The notes under the pieces were generated by a model, which saw only the letters and a list, made by a program, of their open reading frames with translations, was not told where the DNA came from and did not search any database. Shown piece after piece: positions 35,345 through 47,186 of a stretch of DNA of 64,000 bases. The stretch lies in contig SCFE01000081.1 of NCBI GenBank assembly GCA_004352715.1, positions 357,358 to 421,357 on the forward strand. The letters are read 5' to 3'. Each line of letters opens with the position of its first letter. Within the stretch, counting starts at the first letter, position 1. Both the position numbers and the translations under genes were made by a program. The DNA is from Hofstenia miamia (taxonomy: Eukaryota > Xenacoelomorpha > Acoela).

Positions 35345-35663
35345 GCAAAGCATCTTTAAATTATGCATTATTTAAATATAACAAGAAATATTTTTTATGT
35401 AGACAGGTTTCGAGTGTCTCCGCTAATTGGCAAAACAAAATGACAATGTTAGTAAATATAATGTTTATAATCTTTGCTGTATATTGCAATTTGTAGACTT
35501 TTTTTAAATATAGCACTATTGTGAAAGTTCGGAATACAAATAATACAACGTTATATGCAACTCAGACTCTAAGTACGAGTTAATAATACACAATATTGAA
35601 ATTATTATTTTCCACGAAAAGCTCTTCCCAGGGCCCTAAAAGTGTAATCCCTTTTAATGTTTA

Positions 35664-35698
35664 GAGTGGCGAACGTTTTATTTGTAATTCCGCCACTC
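35664..35698. repeat. 8-bp-arm hairpin
   Basis: GAGTGGCG and CGCCACTC are perfect inverted arms around a 19-nt loop in a locally GC-richer patch. Confidence 0.5.
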
Positions 35699-36115
35699 GC
35701 ATATTTCGGCATACCAATCCCGAGATTGAACATTTTGTCCGGCATTGCGGACCCTATGTTATAATATTATTTTTATGTTTGAATTTACATTAATAGTCGC
35801 CATAAAAGATTGGAACTATCTATTTAAAGTCATGGTATTATTGCATTTCTTCAGAGCTCTCAAGTCTTTTACATTTTCTATTTGGTGGTGGTCCATCCCC
35901 TCTTGTCATCAATATTGGCTGCAAACATACACGGTGGTTAATAAATGAAAATCTGAAATTTTTGCTCGTTTGGAACAGCTTCGACACTTCGACCGAAAAA
36001 TTCTAAAGTTTTTTAATTTTTGTTGAATTGCTTGCTCATTGTAGAAGTTTTCACCAAGATCATTCATATATGAATAGGGAGTAGTCAAATTTGGTAAGTC
36101 GAGTGTTGTATTGTT

Positions 36116-36277
36116 CTAGACATAGCATCTGTTATATAGAATAACAAAAAATTCCTTTGTTTTTATTATCGATATCACAGAAAATATTTTGGCATTGATG
36201 ACGAGGATTTTTAAGTTTAAGTGAAATTCAGTTATGATGACATTCCCTTGAGGTGGAATCGGATTGTCAAAGAGCAC
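36116..36277 (-). CDS. Putative exon after strong acceptor
   Basis: The acceptor TTTTTCTTTGATTCTTCAG ends at 36278. The frame starts VLFDNPIPPQGNVIITEFHL and stays open for 53 codons to TAG. The first 20 residues are strikingly coding-like, with a Pro-Pro-Gln-Gly turn. The rest is hydrophobic and Ile-rich and may be intron read-through. No poly(A) signal seen. No family recognised. Confidence 0.4.
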   Translation of the reverse strand: MLFDNPIPPQGNVIITEFHLNLKILVINAKIFSVISIIKTKEFFVILYNRCYV

Positions 36278-37411
36278 CTGAAGAATCAAAGAAAAAGCAA
36301 ATATTTAAAGACAAGCCTGTCGATATATTTTTAATCAATGTGATGTGGCCTAAAATAAACTCAGGCTAGTTTTTTTAGAAATACGTCTGTGAGTGATGAA
36401 TATATAGAATCATTATCATAATTTCCTTTTAAAGGCACTTTCTTGTTTTTAGCAGTTGATGTTTCAGGTGTTTTACAATCTGCTTGCAACTCACAATGAA
36501 TATACATAAAGCAAATCAATTCATAGTGACTGCCTTTGAGAAAGTCTTATCTTATTCTGTGATAATAAAGAGAAGCTTTAGTTTATATCGTTTTGATAGG
36601 TTTTCTCCCGACGTTGTGAATAAATTGGATTTTTGGAAGAAGGGATTATGAAAAAGCAAATTTTTTCACAAAAATGTTTTTCCACCCCTGGTGTGAGTTA
36701 GATTTTGCGTTCATGTTTTGTAAAATTTTTAGAAATGTTTAATGTTGTCGAAAGTTGTTCCAGGTTTATTTGCTCTGATATTGAAATTTGACATGAATCA
36801 AGTCATTAGCATTGTTTGAAATTGGAGATGATGATATAAGTGTTTTACGAAGCATTGAATTTGACTGTAGTATTTTAGAGAATTCAAAAATTACTTAGAG
36901 GTAATATGCAAACTGAACTACCTTTTATAGTAATTTTTCCAATTAAGCGTTTTGAAATGACAGTCTAACTGCATTTCAGATTCGTTCTTGAATTATAATT
37001 CAGGTCAAAAATCTTTCCCTACTAATGACGCTTAATGGGATTTCGACAGCCGTCGAGTTCTGCGTGCCAGTTGTACGTATAGATCCATTTTTAATTTCTC
37101 TGTACGGTTTCAACAAAGCAGTTTTCTAAGTGTAATGTATGAATGACCAGCGGATTGACGGTTTTCATGGTTTATTGCCTGTCTAGACTAATTATATCAT
37201 TCCTTGCCGTCATATCAATTTCGATTTAATTCGTAAACTAGAATCAAATCAAAAGGTCGGAATTCCTTATTTAGGAAACATTAATTCCTTCATAATATTT
37301 CCCCACATGTCAACTTTGTAACAAGCTATTTTTTATATAATATATTCTTGCCATCATAAAAACACTTTTTAAAATACGATACGCAACTCATAGAAAATCC
37401 CTCTCTTCATT

Positions 37412-37590
37412 CTAAATTTCAATATACGCCTCAATTTGTATTTCATTCAAAAAGCTGCTTAAGCTCTTTACACGATCATAGTTTAAACTATTTGCGATTT
37501 TTCGTGAGCCATTGAAAATGATAGATTTGATCATAGTCATGTAGTCTTTCTGGTAGTAAAGTCTGTTTACTACTACTTTATTACATTGAA
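37412..37590 (-). CDS. Putative exon after strong acceptor
   Basis: The acceptor GAAGCTTTTTTCAG ends at 37591. The frame is open for 58 codons (CNKVVVNRLYYQKDYMTMIK, then SIIFNGSRKIANSLNYDRV) to TAG. An internal GTAAAG after CGATCGT-like sequence could be the true donor, in which case the last 18 residues are not coding. Both basic and aromatic residues are spread as in a folded domain. No family recognised. Confidence 0.45.
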
Positions 37591-38424
37591 CTGAAAAAAG
37601 CTTCCAAATTACCATAATCTCAAAATATATAAATGTATAGACAAACTTTTTAGAATAAGTAATTGGAAGGTTATTTGGTGAATTGATTTTCAATAAAATC
37701 TGTATGACAAAATCTTTATTGAAAAATCTTTATTGATGGATACTTGAACATCAGTTTAACGTTGTTTATGCGATTTCTTTGTTTGAAGCTGTGTAGAAAA
37801 TGAGTATGGGTCATTAAATTTCACGTGGTTTGGCTGATATTAATGTTATTCGTCAAAGATATTGTTTGAAGCTCTATAGATCTGCATCATATTTCAATAC
37901 AATGAATGCATTTTTATGAGAGATAATTTCATTAGGTTATAAAAAATATCCGCCTAAATAGAGACTTATTTTGAAAAGTGTAATATTGTAAATCCATTTC
38001 TTCAGATTTTAAGAAATGTTGTGGGTGTGTAAATTCAACTAACATTTGCTGAAAGAAGTAGTAAAATAGTTTTTTTGTAATTTGATTGCCAACAGGGTAG
38101 TGTTATTGGACGCAAAGATTAATTATTTTTCCAATTTTGAAAGATACATTACTGAAGAAAACACCAGTGAGCACTTGCAATATAAGCTAATGAAAGTTCA
38201 CTCCATCCCATTGCATTATTCAAATTAGTATTTTTAAATTTGACCTTTCGCAAGTGCACATAGTTGACTTATTGCCAAACTGAATTATATCCCGGTTCTA
38301 TTCTAGGTGACCAAATCACCATTTTCAGTAACTTACGTTTCCTGTGCACAGAAAACAACAGTTATTTTATTAGGTAGTTTTAATTAAAACTCAAAAATAA
38401 TTATTGGTATTTTCGAAAGTTAAA

Positions 38425-38983
38425 NNNNNNNNNNNNNNNNNNNNNNNNNNNNNNNNNNNNNNNNNNNNNNNNNNNNNNNNNNNNNNNNNNNNNNNNNNNN
38501 NNNNNNNNNNNNNNNNNNNNNNNNNNNNNNNNNNNNNNNNNNNNNNNNNNNNNNNNNNNNNNNNNNNNNNNNNNNNNNNNNNNNNNNNNNNNNNNNNNNN
38601 NNNNNNNNNNNNNNNNNNNNNNNNNNNNNNNNNNNNNNNNNNNNNNNNNNNNNNNNNNNNNNNNNNNNNNNNNNNNNNNNNNNNNNNNNNNNNNNNNNNN
38701 NNNNNNNNNNNNNNNNNNNNNNNNNNNNNNNNNNNNNNNNNNNNNNNNNNNNNNNNNNNNNNNNNNNNNNNNNNNNNNNNNNNNNNNNNNNNNNNNNNNN
38801 NNNNNNNNNNNNNNNNNNNNNNNNNNNNNNNNNNNNNNNNNNNNNNNNNNNNNNNNNNNNNNNNNNNNNNNNNNNNNNNNNNNNNNNNNNNNNNNNNNNN
38901 NNNNNNNNNNNNNNNNNNNNNNNNNNNNNNNNNNNNNNNNNNNNNNNNNNNNNNNNNNNNNNNNNNNNNNNNNNNNNNNNNNN
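38425..38983. other. Assembly gap
   Basis: 559 N bases. Any reading frames across it are artefacts. Confidence 1.
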
Positions 38984-39100
38984 ATAAAGTTCTTTCCGAT
39001 TTTAAAAGCTTTTCGCCAAACAACGCGTGTTTCAATGGGAATGTTTTTATGTGCTAAAAAAGCTATCTGCGGAATTCACGTTATTATTATGCTATATTCT

Positions 39101-39304
39101 TTAGCCTGATGGTTTAATATTTGGTTTATTATCTACCCATCGCCATTCAAACAATTCTTTCATTATAGAAAAATGTTTGACGGTTTTTAACTTATTTTGT
39201 GCAAAACTTGAATTGTTACAATAAAGTGTATAATCATTATTATTATTTAGATGAATATTGATATTTATTTCTACTTGAATTCTGCGCATCATCATAATGG
39301 CCAT
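39101..39304 (-). CDS. 67-codon frame, possible exon
   Basis: ATG at 39304 (MAIMMMRRIQVEININIHLN) to TAA. It contains an Asn run and an acidic/aromatic C-terminal part (MKELFEWRWVDNKPNIKPSG). GT sites at CAA|GTAGAA and GATGG|GTAGAT could be donors. Support is composition only. No family recognised. Confidence 0.25.
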   Translation of the reverse strand: MAIMMMRRIQVEININIHLNNNNDYTLYCNNSSFAQNKLKTVKHFSIMKELFEWRWVDNKPNIKPSG

Positions 39305-40017
39305 TTTGGTTTGTGCTTGTGGATACTTTCAAACCAATGAATTATCACACATATTTGTGCATTGCGCAGTGACCTGGAAATAAAAAATGCATCATTCTAC
39401 CTTAATAAACTTATCGAAACGTATAATAAACTTCTATAAGATACTTCTAATACGAATTAATCTCTTACTACAGTTTAATTTTCACTACAGCGTAAACTTA
39501 CTCTAAAAACCAATTATTTATATTTGAAAAAATTGATTAAATTCAATCAGGTGTGAAATCTACTGTCTTCTTTACTAAGCTAACCAAAAATTAGAAGTCT
39601 ACCAGAAAGCTAGCTTTGAGAAAATTTCCACCAGTAATTTATCTGATATTAATAAGTGAGTAGTTGTCAATGGCAACTTGTAAATTAATGCGTTGTTTCT
39701 GTTGTTTCTACATGCCTTCTCATGATATTATATTAAATCAATATAAATTGCAGTATACATCTGTGCCCTTTGCTTGACATTTTGTCTAGACAGCATTATT
39801 ATTAGTACATCATTTTCGCATTATTTGGAATGGAAGCTAATTATAAAATGCAATATTAGTCGTTGTTTAATTAGCAATATTCTCCCGTTAATTAATAGAA
39901 TAGTTTATAGCGTGCTCCTGTTGTAAGGTAATTGCAGATACAAAGGTAAGATTTATATATATAATATATTGTATGTAGATCACGTGTGGTGAGCCGGAAT
40001 TGCATGCAGTACCTGAA

Positions 40018-40071
40018 TCTTGATGAATGCCTTTCTACACAGGCTCTTGATGAATGCCTTTCAACACAGAT
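40018..40071. repeat. 27-bp tandem repeat next to a gap
   Basis: Two copies of a unit containing TTGATGAATGCCTTTC end just before the gap at 40083. A longer minisatellite may be collapsed in the gap. Confidence 0.75.
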
Positions 40072-40082
40072 AAGGCTTTCAC

Positions 40083-40610
40083 NNNNNNNNNNNNNNNNNN
40101 NNNNNNNNNNNNNNNNNNNNNNNNNNNNNNNNNNNNNNNNNNNNNNNNNNNNNNNNNNNNNNNNNNNNNNNNNNNNNNNNNNNNNNNNNNNNNNNNNNNN
40201 NNNNNNNNNNNNNNNNNNNNNNNNNNNNNNNNNNNNNNNNNNNNNNNNNNNNNNNNNNNNNNNNNNNNNNNNNNNNNNNNNNNNNNNNNNNNNNNNNNNN
40301 NNNNNNNNNNNNNNNNNNNNNNNNNNNNNNNNNNNNNNNNNNNNNNNNNNNNNNNNNNNNNNNNNNNNNNNNNNNNNNNNNNNNNNNNNNNNNNNNNNNN
40401 NNNNNNNNNNNNNNNNNNNNNNNNNNNNNNNNNNNNNNNNNNNNNNNNNNNNNNNNNNNNNNNNNNNNNNNNNNNNNNNNNNNNNNNNNNNNNNNNNNNN
40501 NNNNNNNNNNNNNNNNNNNNNNNNNNNNNNNNNNNNNNNNNNNNNNNNNNNNNNNNNNNNNNNNNNNNNNNNNNNNNNNNNNNNNNNNNNNNNNNNNNNN
40601 NNNNNNNNNN
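40083..40610. other. Assembly gap
   Basis: 528 N bases, followed by a CCCCCC run. Confidence 1.
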
Positions 40611-41106
40611 CCCCCCACCCTTGTAGGCTGTAGGTGCGTCGATGTAGAAATTTTAAGTAAGCGAAATATTTTCGTAAATTTTAAACGCTGCACATACGAA
40701 TGTTAAAATATAACTAGCATTCGAATGTTCACAAAATTAACGCGCATTTGAATTTTCTGTTTCACTTTGTTGCCCAAGAAAGTAGTAAAATTTATACACT
40801 AGATATGAACAAAAAGTTGTTATATGTTATCAAAAGTCGTATAGTTATACACATACATACAAAGTACATATCTAGAAACGAACGTTCGTATTTAAATTCA
40901 GCGATTAATTAAACGATTAATCGGACCTATCTAATAATAATAAACAAATTAATTAAGGTGATTGTAAAAATGAGTGAATTCCAACCCTAACTTGATACGT
41001 TCTTGCGATTGCCACATAGCTAATAAATGCTCGCTTTAGCTATCGTAGTTCCGGAATCCTGAATCGTCACATTTTTGTTTTAAATACCAGAATTTAAACT
41101 TACTAG

Positions 41107-41530
41107 CACGGTTGGCAAGTAAAACACGCCCCTGTTTTAAACCCGTTTTAAAATGATTTAAAACACCTGTTTTTTATTGATGTTCTTTAAAGTGTTTTTT
41201 ATTATGAAAACAGCGCGTAAAATTTTAGACGCTGAATGTTACTGTAGTTGTAATTGTATTTTGTAATGTAATAATTAAACATATCGAGGGAGTGGGTGAA
41301 TTAATTTGCCGCCACAGCTTGAATCTGATTGGGTTGCGTTGATGTCGCTTGTGCCAAGCTCTGCTTCCATAGAAAGGGCTTCAGTATTATGGGATTCTCT
41401 CAGACGGAGCTGCGAAGCCGTCTTTCGTATTAAAAACTCCAAAAAACGTTGAAAACATTGAAAAAGCAGGTATTTAAAACACCATTTTAAACGTCTTTAA
41501 AACATTACACTTTTTTTCCAGCCAACCCTG
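41107..41530 (+). mobile_element. hAT-type element relic with GTTTTAAA repeats
   Basis: The ends are CACGGTTGGC and, inverted, CAGGGTTGGC. Both subterminal regions are packed with GTTTTAAA/TTTTAAAC motifs. The middle (41348-41377 onward) reads LVPSSASIERASVLWDSL, resembling the hAT dimerisation motif PSSAsvERvFS, so a transposase C-terminus is included. No 8-bp target duplication remains. The family also includes the element at 57877-58234. Confidence 0.65.
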
Positions 41531-41582
41531 TATAAACATGCATTCAGAAAGGACGTTTTAGCAAAATTTCGTCACACGACTG

Positions 41583-41624
41583 GTCCCATGGGACGAGTGG
41601 GATAGTTTTCGTTGTTCTATCCCA
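41583..41624. repeat. Palindrome cluster
   Basis: A perfect palindrome GTCCCATGGGAC (41583-41594) is followed by TGGGATAG...CTATCCCA inverted arms (41598-41624). Probably a remnant of a palindromic repeat; GC-rich relative to flanks. Confidence 0.6.
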
Positions 41625-42451
41625 TCCCACGACAACGCTGATAATTTCTCGTATCAATATTTGCAAACGTTTCCTCTGTGATGGAAAAGACTAACATTAT
41701 GAACATTGAAAAACTATGAGATTCTCGGGGATTTCCTAGCCAGGTGTCGAAGTCAACGCAATTTTGTTAGAATTGAATTTTCTCTGAAGAAATTTATATG
41801 AAATTTTATTAGGACGTTATTTAAGTGTGTGCATTATAGTTTGGGAGTTTCTAATCAAATTCAGCGAATGCACATTTTTGAATCTGCGATTTCCTTCCTT
41901 ACATAACTATAACCGTGAATTCATTAAAAACCTGTGAGCGGGTGTTTGTGTAGTTGTTTAACATTGGCTTTGAATTCTCCATTCAATGCACATGTTTAAA
42001 TTTGGATTGAGTTAAATTTTAATGAATTTGCAGATGGATTGTTGAAATATTTATCAAGTCTGAGAGATGGGATTGAATGAAAAAAGTATTTTTCCCCACT
42101 GACACGTTATATATTTTATTTACATTTCGACAACAATTTTCCATGATACTTTAAATTTTTTGCCATTGGCAAAATTTTTCTTTTGCTATAATATAGAAGA
42201 TCTTACGTCATCGCTTAATATCGGGGACTAAATTTCCAAATCTTTTCACACTATTAGCCGATGAAATTTATTATTATTGAAATCTGTCCTTTTCAGTATC
42301 AGTGAAATAAATATGCTCATTTAGTTGAGATTGTTTTTTTGACGGTATATATGTCACAAAGGCGTTAAAATTCAAATGAGAAATATTTTTAGGACACTGC
42401 GCGCTCTTGAAAGGAAACAACTGATTGATTCAATAAAAATATAGGAAAAAA

Positions 42452-42510
42452 TCACTCATCAAAGAGTTCTTCATCGTTTAAAACACGATTTTTTCTTCTC
42501 TCTACACAAC
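42452..42510 (-). CDS. Putative terminal exon, acidic C-terminus
   Basis: The acceptor CGCATTTTTCTTACAG ends at 42511. Eighteen codons (CVERRKNRVLNDEELFDE) then TGA. A basic stretch followed by an acidic tail is a common protein C-terminus. No AATAAA seen nearby. It is short, so support is mainly the acceptor. Confidence 0.33.
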
Positions 42511-42623
42511 CTGTAAGAAAAATGCGACCTTCGCTACCAATGAAGGCTGTGAGACAAATTTTTATAAAAGTACAAGTAGTGTACCATTGAACAGTGGAGC
42601 AAATTTCTATTTTCTGATAACAG

Positions 42624-42706
42624 CTCAATTGTGCAGTATTGAAGTTGTGTCCACCACGTCTGGAGAACATCATGTGCGTCCTACCAGAGCTAGAATATTG
42701 TTTAAG
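42624..42706 (+). CDS. Putative internal exon
   Basis: The acceptor CTATTTTCTGATAACAG ends at 42623 and the donor AAG|GTTAAA starts at 42707. The 27 codons between (QLCSIEVVSTTSGEHHVRPT and on) are open with typical coding composition. The minus strand is also open here, so the strand is uncertain. No family recognised. Confidence 0.33.
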
Positions 42707-43520
42707 GTTAAAGACATCCCAATTTATTTGCGTCTCAAACTTTACTCATATAATATGGCAATTCTAGTTAAATTCAATTGATTAATTCAAACCAAATCAA
42801 ATTCCAACATTTCGGGTCTTGTTTCAAAATCTCAACCCGATTGCAACTATAATTCTTGAGATATTAATAGTAAAAAAAGACTTTCTTTGTCAAATTAGAT
42901 AAGTATACTTCAACTTTACAAATTCAATTAAAATAATGTACAACATAAAATAGGAAGAGCTATTATTAGCATTATGAAATACCAAGAATCTATTCTAAAA
43001 TATTTGTATATTTTTCGCATTCCACGACATAATATTGTTTAATAAAGCGTCCAATTCATTTGGAAACATTTATATCTATTTTATTTTAATAATTACTTTT
43101 TTTAATATTCCAGTTATTTTCTACAATTCTTATATATGCTTTTAGTGGACGTAGAATATACATAAATAACGCGACATAATATTAGATTTATTTCCTGCAT
43201 AGTTTGCAAATGAATTCTCAAATGGTTTATCATTTTGGCTAACTTCATGCAAATGTGTTTAATCTAGTCTAGTGTGTGCTTCAAAATCGATGAGAAGTTA
43301 AGCGAAATTGTAGTAGACGCATTGTGTTAATTGATGGGTGCTCTTTCGCTGTACTCCAATCATGAAAAATTCATCAAATCATCTTAAATCGTCGATGGAT
43401 AATTCTAACCGTATTTTGCATTTGTCTTTTAAGTATATATGCAGTTTCTCTATATCGAATTCGAGAAATGCTTTAACATAGTGCGTTATTTGTTAAACCA
43501 TTTCTAGGGTATATTTTAAT

Positions 43521-43922
43521 NNNNNNNNNNNNNNNNNNNNNNNNNNNNNNNNNNNNNNNNNNNNNNNNNNNNNNNNNNNNNNNNNNNNNNNNNNNNNNNN
43601 NNNNNNNNNNNNNNNNNNNNNNNNNNNNNNNNNNNNNNNNNNNNNNNNNNNNNNNNNNNNNNNNNNNNNNNNNNNNNNNNNNNNNNNNNNNNNNNNNNNN
43701 NNNNNNNNNNNNNNNNNNNNNNNNNNNNNNNNNNNNNNNNNNNNNNNNNNNNNNNNNNNNNNNNNNNNNNNNNNNNNNNNNNNNNNNNNNNNNNNNNNNN
43801 NNNNNNNNNNNNNNNNNNNNNNNNNNNNNNNNNNNNNNNNNNNNNNNNNNNNNNNNNNNNNNNNNNNNNNNNNNNNNNNNNNNNNNNNNNNNNNNNNNNN
43901 NNNNNNNNNNNNNNNNNNNNNN
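43521..43922. other. Assembly gap
   Basis: 402 N bases. Confidence 1.
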
Positions 43923-44208
43923 TGAAATATTGGTAAAAGATAATTCATTTATTAATACCGCATGAAATTTTCGATTTATAGTGTTTACCTTTAAAGTATT
44001 CTTTGTTTGCAGTTTTGTTTTTTCTTAAAAATATTTACCATTTTTGTTAACAAGCACTTGGGGTTTCAGATTGGCTGCCAGATGTGCTTGAGTAGATTGT
44101 TTTATGTTAAAACTTGTTTCAGGAATTTTCGTGTAACCTGTGTTTTGTTTTTAACAAAGCGCAGTTTTATATAAATTGAAAAATCAAGATTTTTTAATTG
44201 CTCTCTAG

Positions 44209-44406
44209 CAATTGGTTCGAGTTCCTAAAGCTTTTGATGTTTTAGAAACCTTATACAACCTTCCAATGGTGCAAAAGTTAACAATTGCAACATACGTTAC
44301 TAATAATTGGAATATTTTCTTTTCATGTTGTGAGTCTACATTAAAAAGCTTTCATTTCTTGTACGACCTTTTTGCATTTGTTACTATAGATACTATACAT
44401 GCATAA
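44209..44406 (+). CDS. Putative terminal exon, weakly TFIIS N-domain-like
   Basis: A very good acceptor (TTTTTTAATTGCTCTCTAG, ending at 44208) opens 65 codons to TAA, with AATAAA overlapping the stop (TAATAAA, 44405-44410). The first part, KAFDVLETLYNLPMVQKLTI, resembles the helix pattern of the TFIIS N-terminal (LW) domain (L..L..lPmt...L..t), but later family residues are not matched. I treat that only as a hint. A Cys pair and aromatic residues follow. A poly(A) signal fused to the stop implies a very short 3' UTR. Confidence 0.42.
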   Translation, partial: QLVRVPKAFDVLETLYNLPMVQKLTIATYVTNNWNIFFSCCESTLKSFHFLYDLFAFVTIDTIHA

Positions 44407-45243
44407 TAAAATATTCCGTGGTGTCGAGAAAATAAATGTTGGTTCTCTGTATTGTCTCACTATTTTAAGAATAGTTCTTTGAGTGTTTTTCACTTGATAT
44501 TATTTGTTATTGTTACGTTTATAATGAAATAATTGATTTACCAGAACGGGATATAATAAACTGTGATCCTATAACTACGATTTGCGAACAAACATTGTGA
44601 CGGAAGCAGTGGATTACTATTCAAAAATTTACAAGTTTCAAGAAGAAAGGACTACCCATCATTATTAGTATCTTCCACCAGGTTTTGTCCTAAAAATGTA
44701 AAAAAAGTCACTGTCGATGGAAATATTTAAATACTCTTATATGTTTTGTGTCATTAATTTTAAATTTTTCTTGGAAATTTTAAATAGCATTTCAAGAAAA
44801 CAATATTAGGATATTCATTCAAAAAGTCTCGCATATTTAAAATAGAGATAGATGAAGAAACATCTTCTGTTTTAATCAAGTTTAAAACATGCATTTTTCA
44901 GCATATCAATGTTTTGTGTTATTTTAAGAACTTAATTGCTTCTCTTATACTCAAATGCATGAACGTAACTAGCTTTTTGCCATCAACTGGAAGCCAAGCG
45001 GCGAAATTTTAGCTGAAACATACATTTTCTTATGCTTTGTTTGATTTGATAAACTCTATTTTAATAAAATTCATGTTTAAAACATTAAAATGTGTTAGAT
45101 ATTTTTAATGTGTAGTTAAGCCTTTTACTAAAAGAAGGACCTAGTGTTTGTTTTAATTAGGTATTTTTCAATATTTGATTTCATGGAAATTTCCAATTCT
45201 CCGCAATTGGATTAGAAATTAACAGGTGCGCTGTAAAGCAAAG

Positions 45244-46270
45244 ATTCTTGATAACAAAATTTAATGAGGATTTGAGAAAATGTTATCTTGTATGTCGGGG
45301 TTACTCTACCAGTCAACAGACTGAAGAGTCCGTGTCAACAGATCAAGTCCGTGACTCTTCCCCTGGAAGTGTACCCGCTAGGGCCGGATCTTGTATCATG
45401 CTTGACCTCTGGCGACCCCTGGCACGCAGAGTGCTGATCTGTGTTGAGTCTGATCAGCAGGAGTGAAGCCGAAGGCCGAGCTTCATGAGAGGGTTGCGCC
45501 TCTCTACAGCTTTCACCAACCAAGGCTACTAACTGAGGTAACTCGTGAGCACTTGCGTCTGCCTGTTATGGAACCTATGACGAAGCAAAGCTCCCTCATA
45601 GGTAAGNNNNNNNNNNNNNNNNNNNNNNNNNNNNNNNNNNNNNNNNNNNNNNNNNNNNNNNNNNNNNNNNNNNNNNNNNNNNNNNNNNNNNNNNNNNNNN
45701 NNNNNNNNNNNNNNNNNNNNNNNNNNNNNNNNNNNNNNNNNNNNNNNNNNNNNNNNNNNNNNNNNNNNNNNNNNNNNNNNNNNNNNNNNNNNNNNNNNNN
45801 NNNNNNNNNNNNNNNNNNNNNNNNNNNNNNNNNNNNNNNNNNNNNNNNNNNNNNNNNNNNNTGAGCACTTGCGTCTGCCTGTTATGGAACCCATGACGAA
45901 GCAAAGCTCCCTCATAGGTAAGGCTCAGCAAATGCTGGCCTGGGCCTATCTAGAGGCCAGAGACAGAGGAAAATCCTCTGTATAACTGCCCTCGTAGACG
46001 CACTCTACGGCTCTGGGCATAGACGTCGCCGTCTGCTCCTCAGAACAGACAGTCTCACATCACCGTCACCGCCCCCATATGTGCTCCCGCACACATGGCA
46101 GCACCTTCTTCTACCCTATTGTTTAACGTCCAATCCTGGTTCGGGACTCCGCGAAGAGACGCGCCCATCGAGTATTGGCTCAGCGTCTCCGCCTACCCAG
46201 GAACCACCACATGGAGGTTACTCTCCAGGACGATTCGGGCGTAGCCCTTGGGTTCTTGTATGTAATATTT
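45244..46270. repeat. GC-rich repeat block around a gap
   Basis: About 50% GC, against about 30% in the flanks, with no coding frame I trust. It contains GAAGAGTC...GACTCTTC inverted arms near 45325-45360 and a direct AGTCCGTG repeat. A 61-bp sequence is repeated on either side of the internal gap (45546-45606 and 45862-45922). A segment at 45406-45434 recurs in degraded form at 59810-59838. It behaves like an interspersed repeat, possibly SINE-related, but no Pol III boxes were identified with certainty. Confidence 0.6.
45607..45861. other. Assembly gap
   Basis: 255 N bases bounded by a 61-bp direct repeat with a single mismatch, so the gap may hide further repeat copies or be a false duplication. 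Confidence 1.
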
Positions 46271-46470
46271 CCACCACCTAGGAAATTTTTAAAAACTACA
46301 ATTGTTTCCCAACTATTATTTAAAACTTCATTACTCCTTAATTGACAAATATTTCCAAGCTTATAAAGAGGGGTTTTGAGGCCGTTTTGCTCCATGGTGT
46401 GATGCCCATGGATCTCGTAACGCGGTATGAGGTTGGGTGGAGCTAGTATTCTTACTCTAAACTCTATTAA

Positions 46471-47186
46471 CCCTTTCAGTCCCACAGTATCATATATGAT
46501 ACAAATTTTCAATGGCATATTTTTATGTATTATACGATGTTTTATTTATGCACGACGTATTTTGCCTGCTTAGGAAGCATCAAATTAATATATTTTGTCT
46601 TAAATGGTTTCATGTCTAAAATCAGTGTCAACTAATTTAGAAATCTTTTTGTTGTTTTTTTATTTTTTACAGGTAGGAGATTTTGTATCTTTTCCGCATG
46701 TAATGGTAATTTGTTTTTCCAAAAAAAATGTTTTTGTGCTATTGTGTACGTAAGTTAACATTTTTTATGATACTTCCTCACTGGCCAGAAATGGTTGCTG
46801 TTATTTGAAGAAAACGCTGCAAACAATGCAGTGCCCTTACACAAACTCGTTGCATGAAATGTTCCATTCATTTATGCCTGCGACCAGAACGATACTGTTT
46901 TGTGAAGTATCACCAGTAGGCCTTTGGCCTGACTTTGTAGAAATTAGCGTGCTGATGAATAATAAAAACAATCAAGCATATTGTTGCGTTTTCGTTCAAT
47001 TATATGACACAATGCTAAAGCAACCGTTAAGTCCCAATGTATCATATATGATACAATCACAAAAACCTACAAGAAAAGTGCAAATCTCTTCAATTTTCAG
47101 TCTGTAGGTATGAAGTATCCCAGAATGATGAAAAATGATCAGTAATATTTTTTTCGTCAAAGAAAAATAAATTGGGACTGAAAGGG
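46471..47186. mobile_element. piggyBac-type non-autonomous element
   Basis: Perfect 13-bp terminal inverted repeats CCCTTTCAGTCCC (46471-46483 and, inverted, 47174-47186) are flanked on both sides by TTAA (46467-46470 and 47187-47190). TTAA is the target duplication of piggyBac elements, and a CCC start fits that superfamily. Two copies of the perfect palindrome GTATCATATATGATAC lie inside (46487-46502 and 47039-47054), each preceded by AGTCCCA. A 100-codon frame (46805-47107) shows no transposase motif. At 716 bp with intact ends it should be mobilisable only by another element's transposase. Confidence 0.88.

Larger units (their letters stand above)
33201..36110. other. No supported gene
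   Basis: Contains a telomere-like CCCTAACCC tract, a (TA)n run and a hairpin (listed), plus a single N at 34626. CAGGGGTGG near 33269 and its inverse CCACCCCTG near 36678 face each other but lack a matching target duplication. Confidence 0.4.

Noticed and set aside
33267-36687. Facing CAGGGGTGG / CCACCCCTG motifs as ends of a 3.4-kb hAT element
   Set aside because: The match is only about 10 bp, flanks do not match as an 8-bp duplication, and no transposase motif lies between.
38391-39057. Long open frames across the 38.4-39.0 kb N run
   Set aside because: They consist almost wholly of unknown bases; no coding evidence. The same applies to frames across the other gaps.
45315-45365. CTGAAGA sequence resembling the hammerhead ribozyme core CUGANGA
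   Set aside because: The required GAAA and cleavage-site elements are not present in the right positions; it is better explained as part of an inverted repeat.
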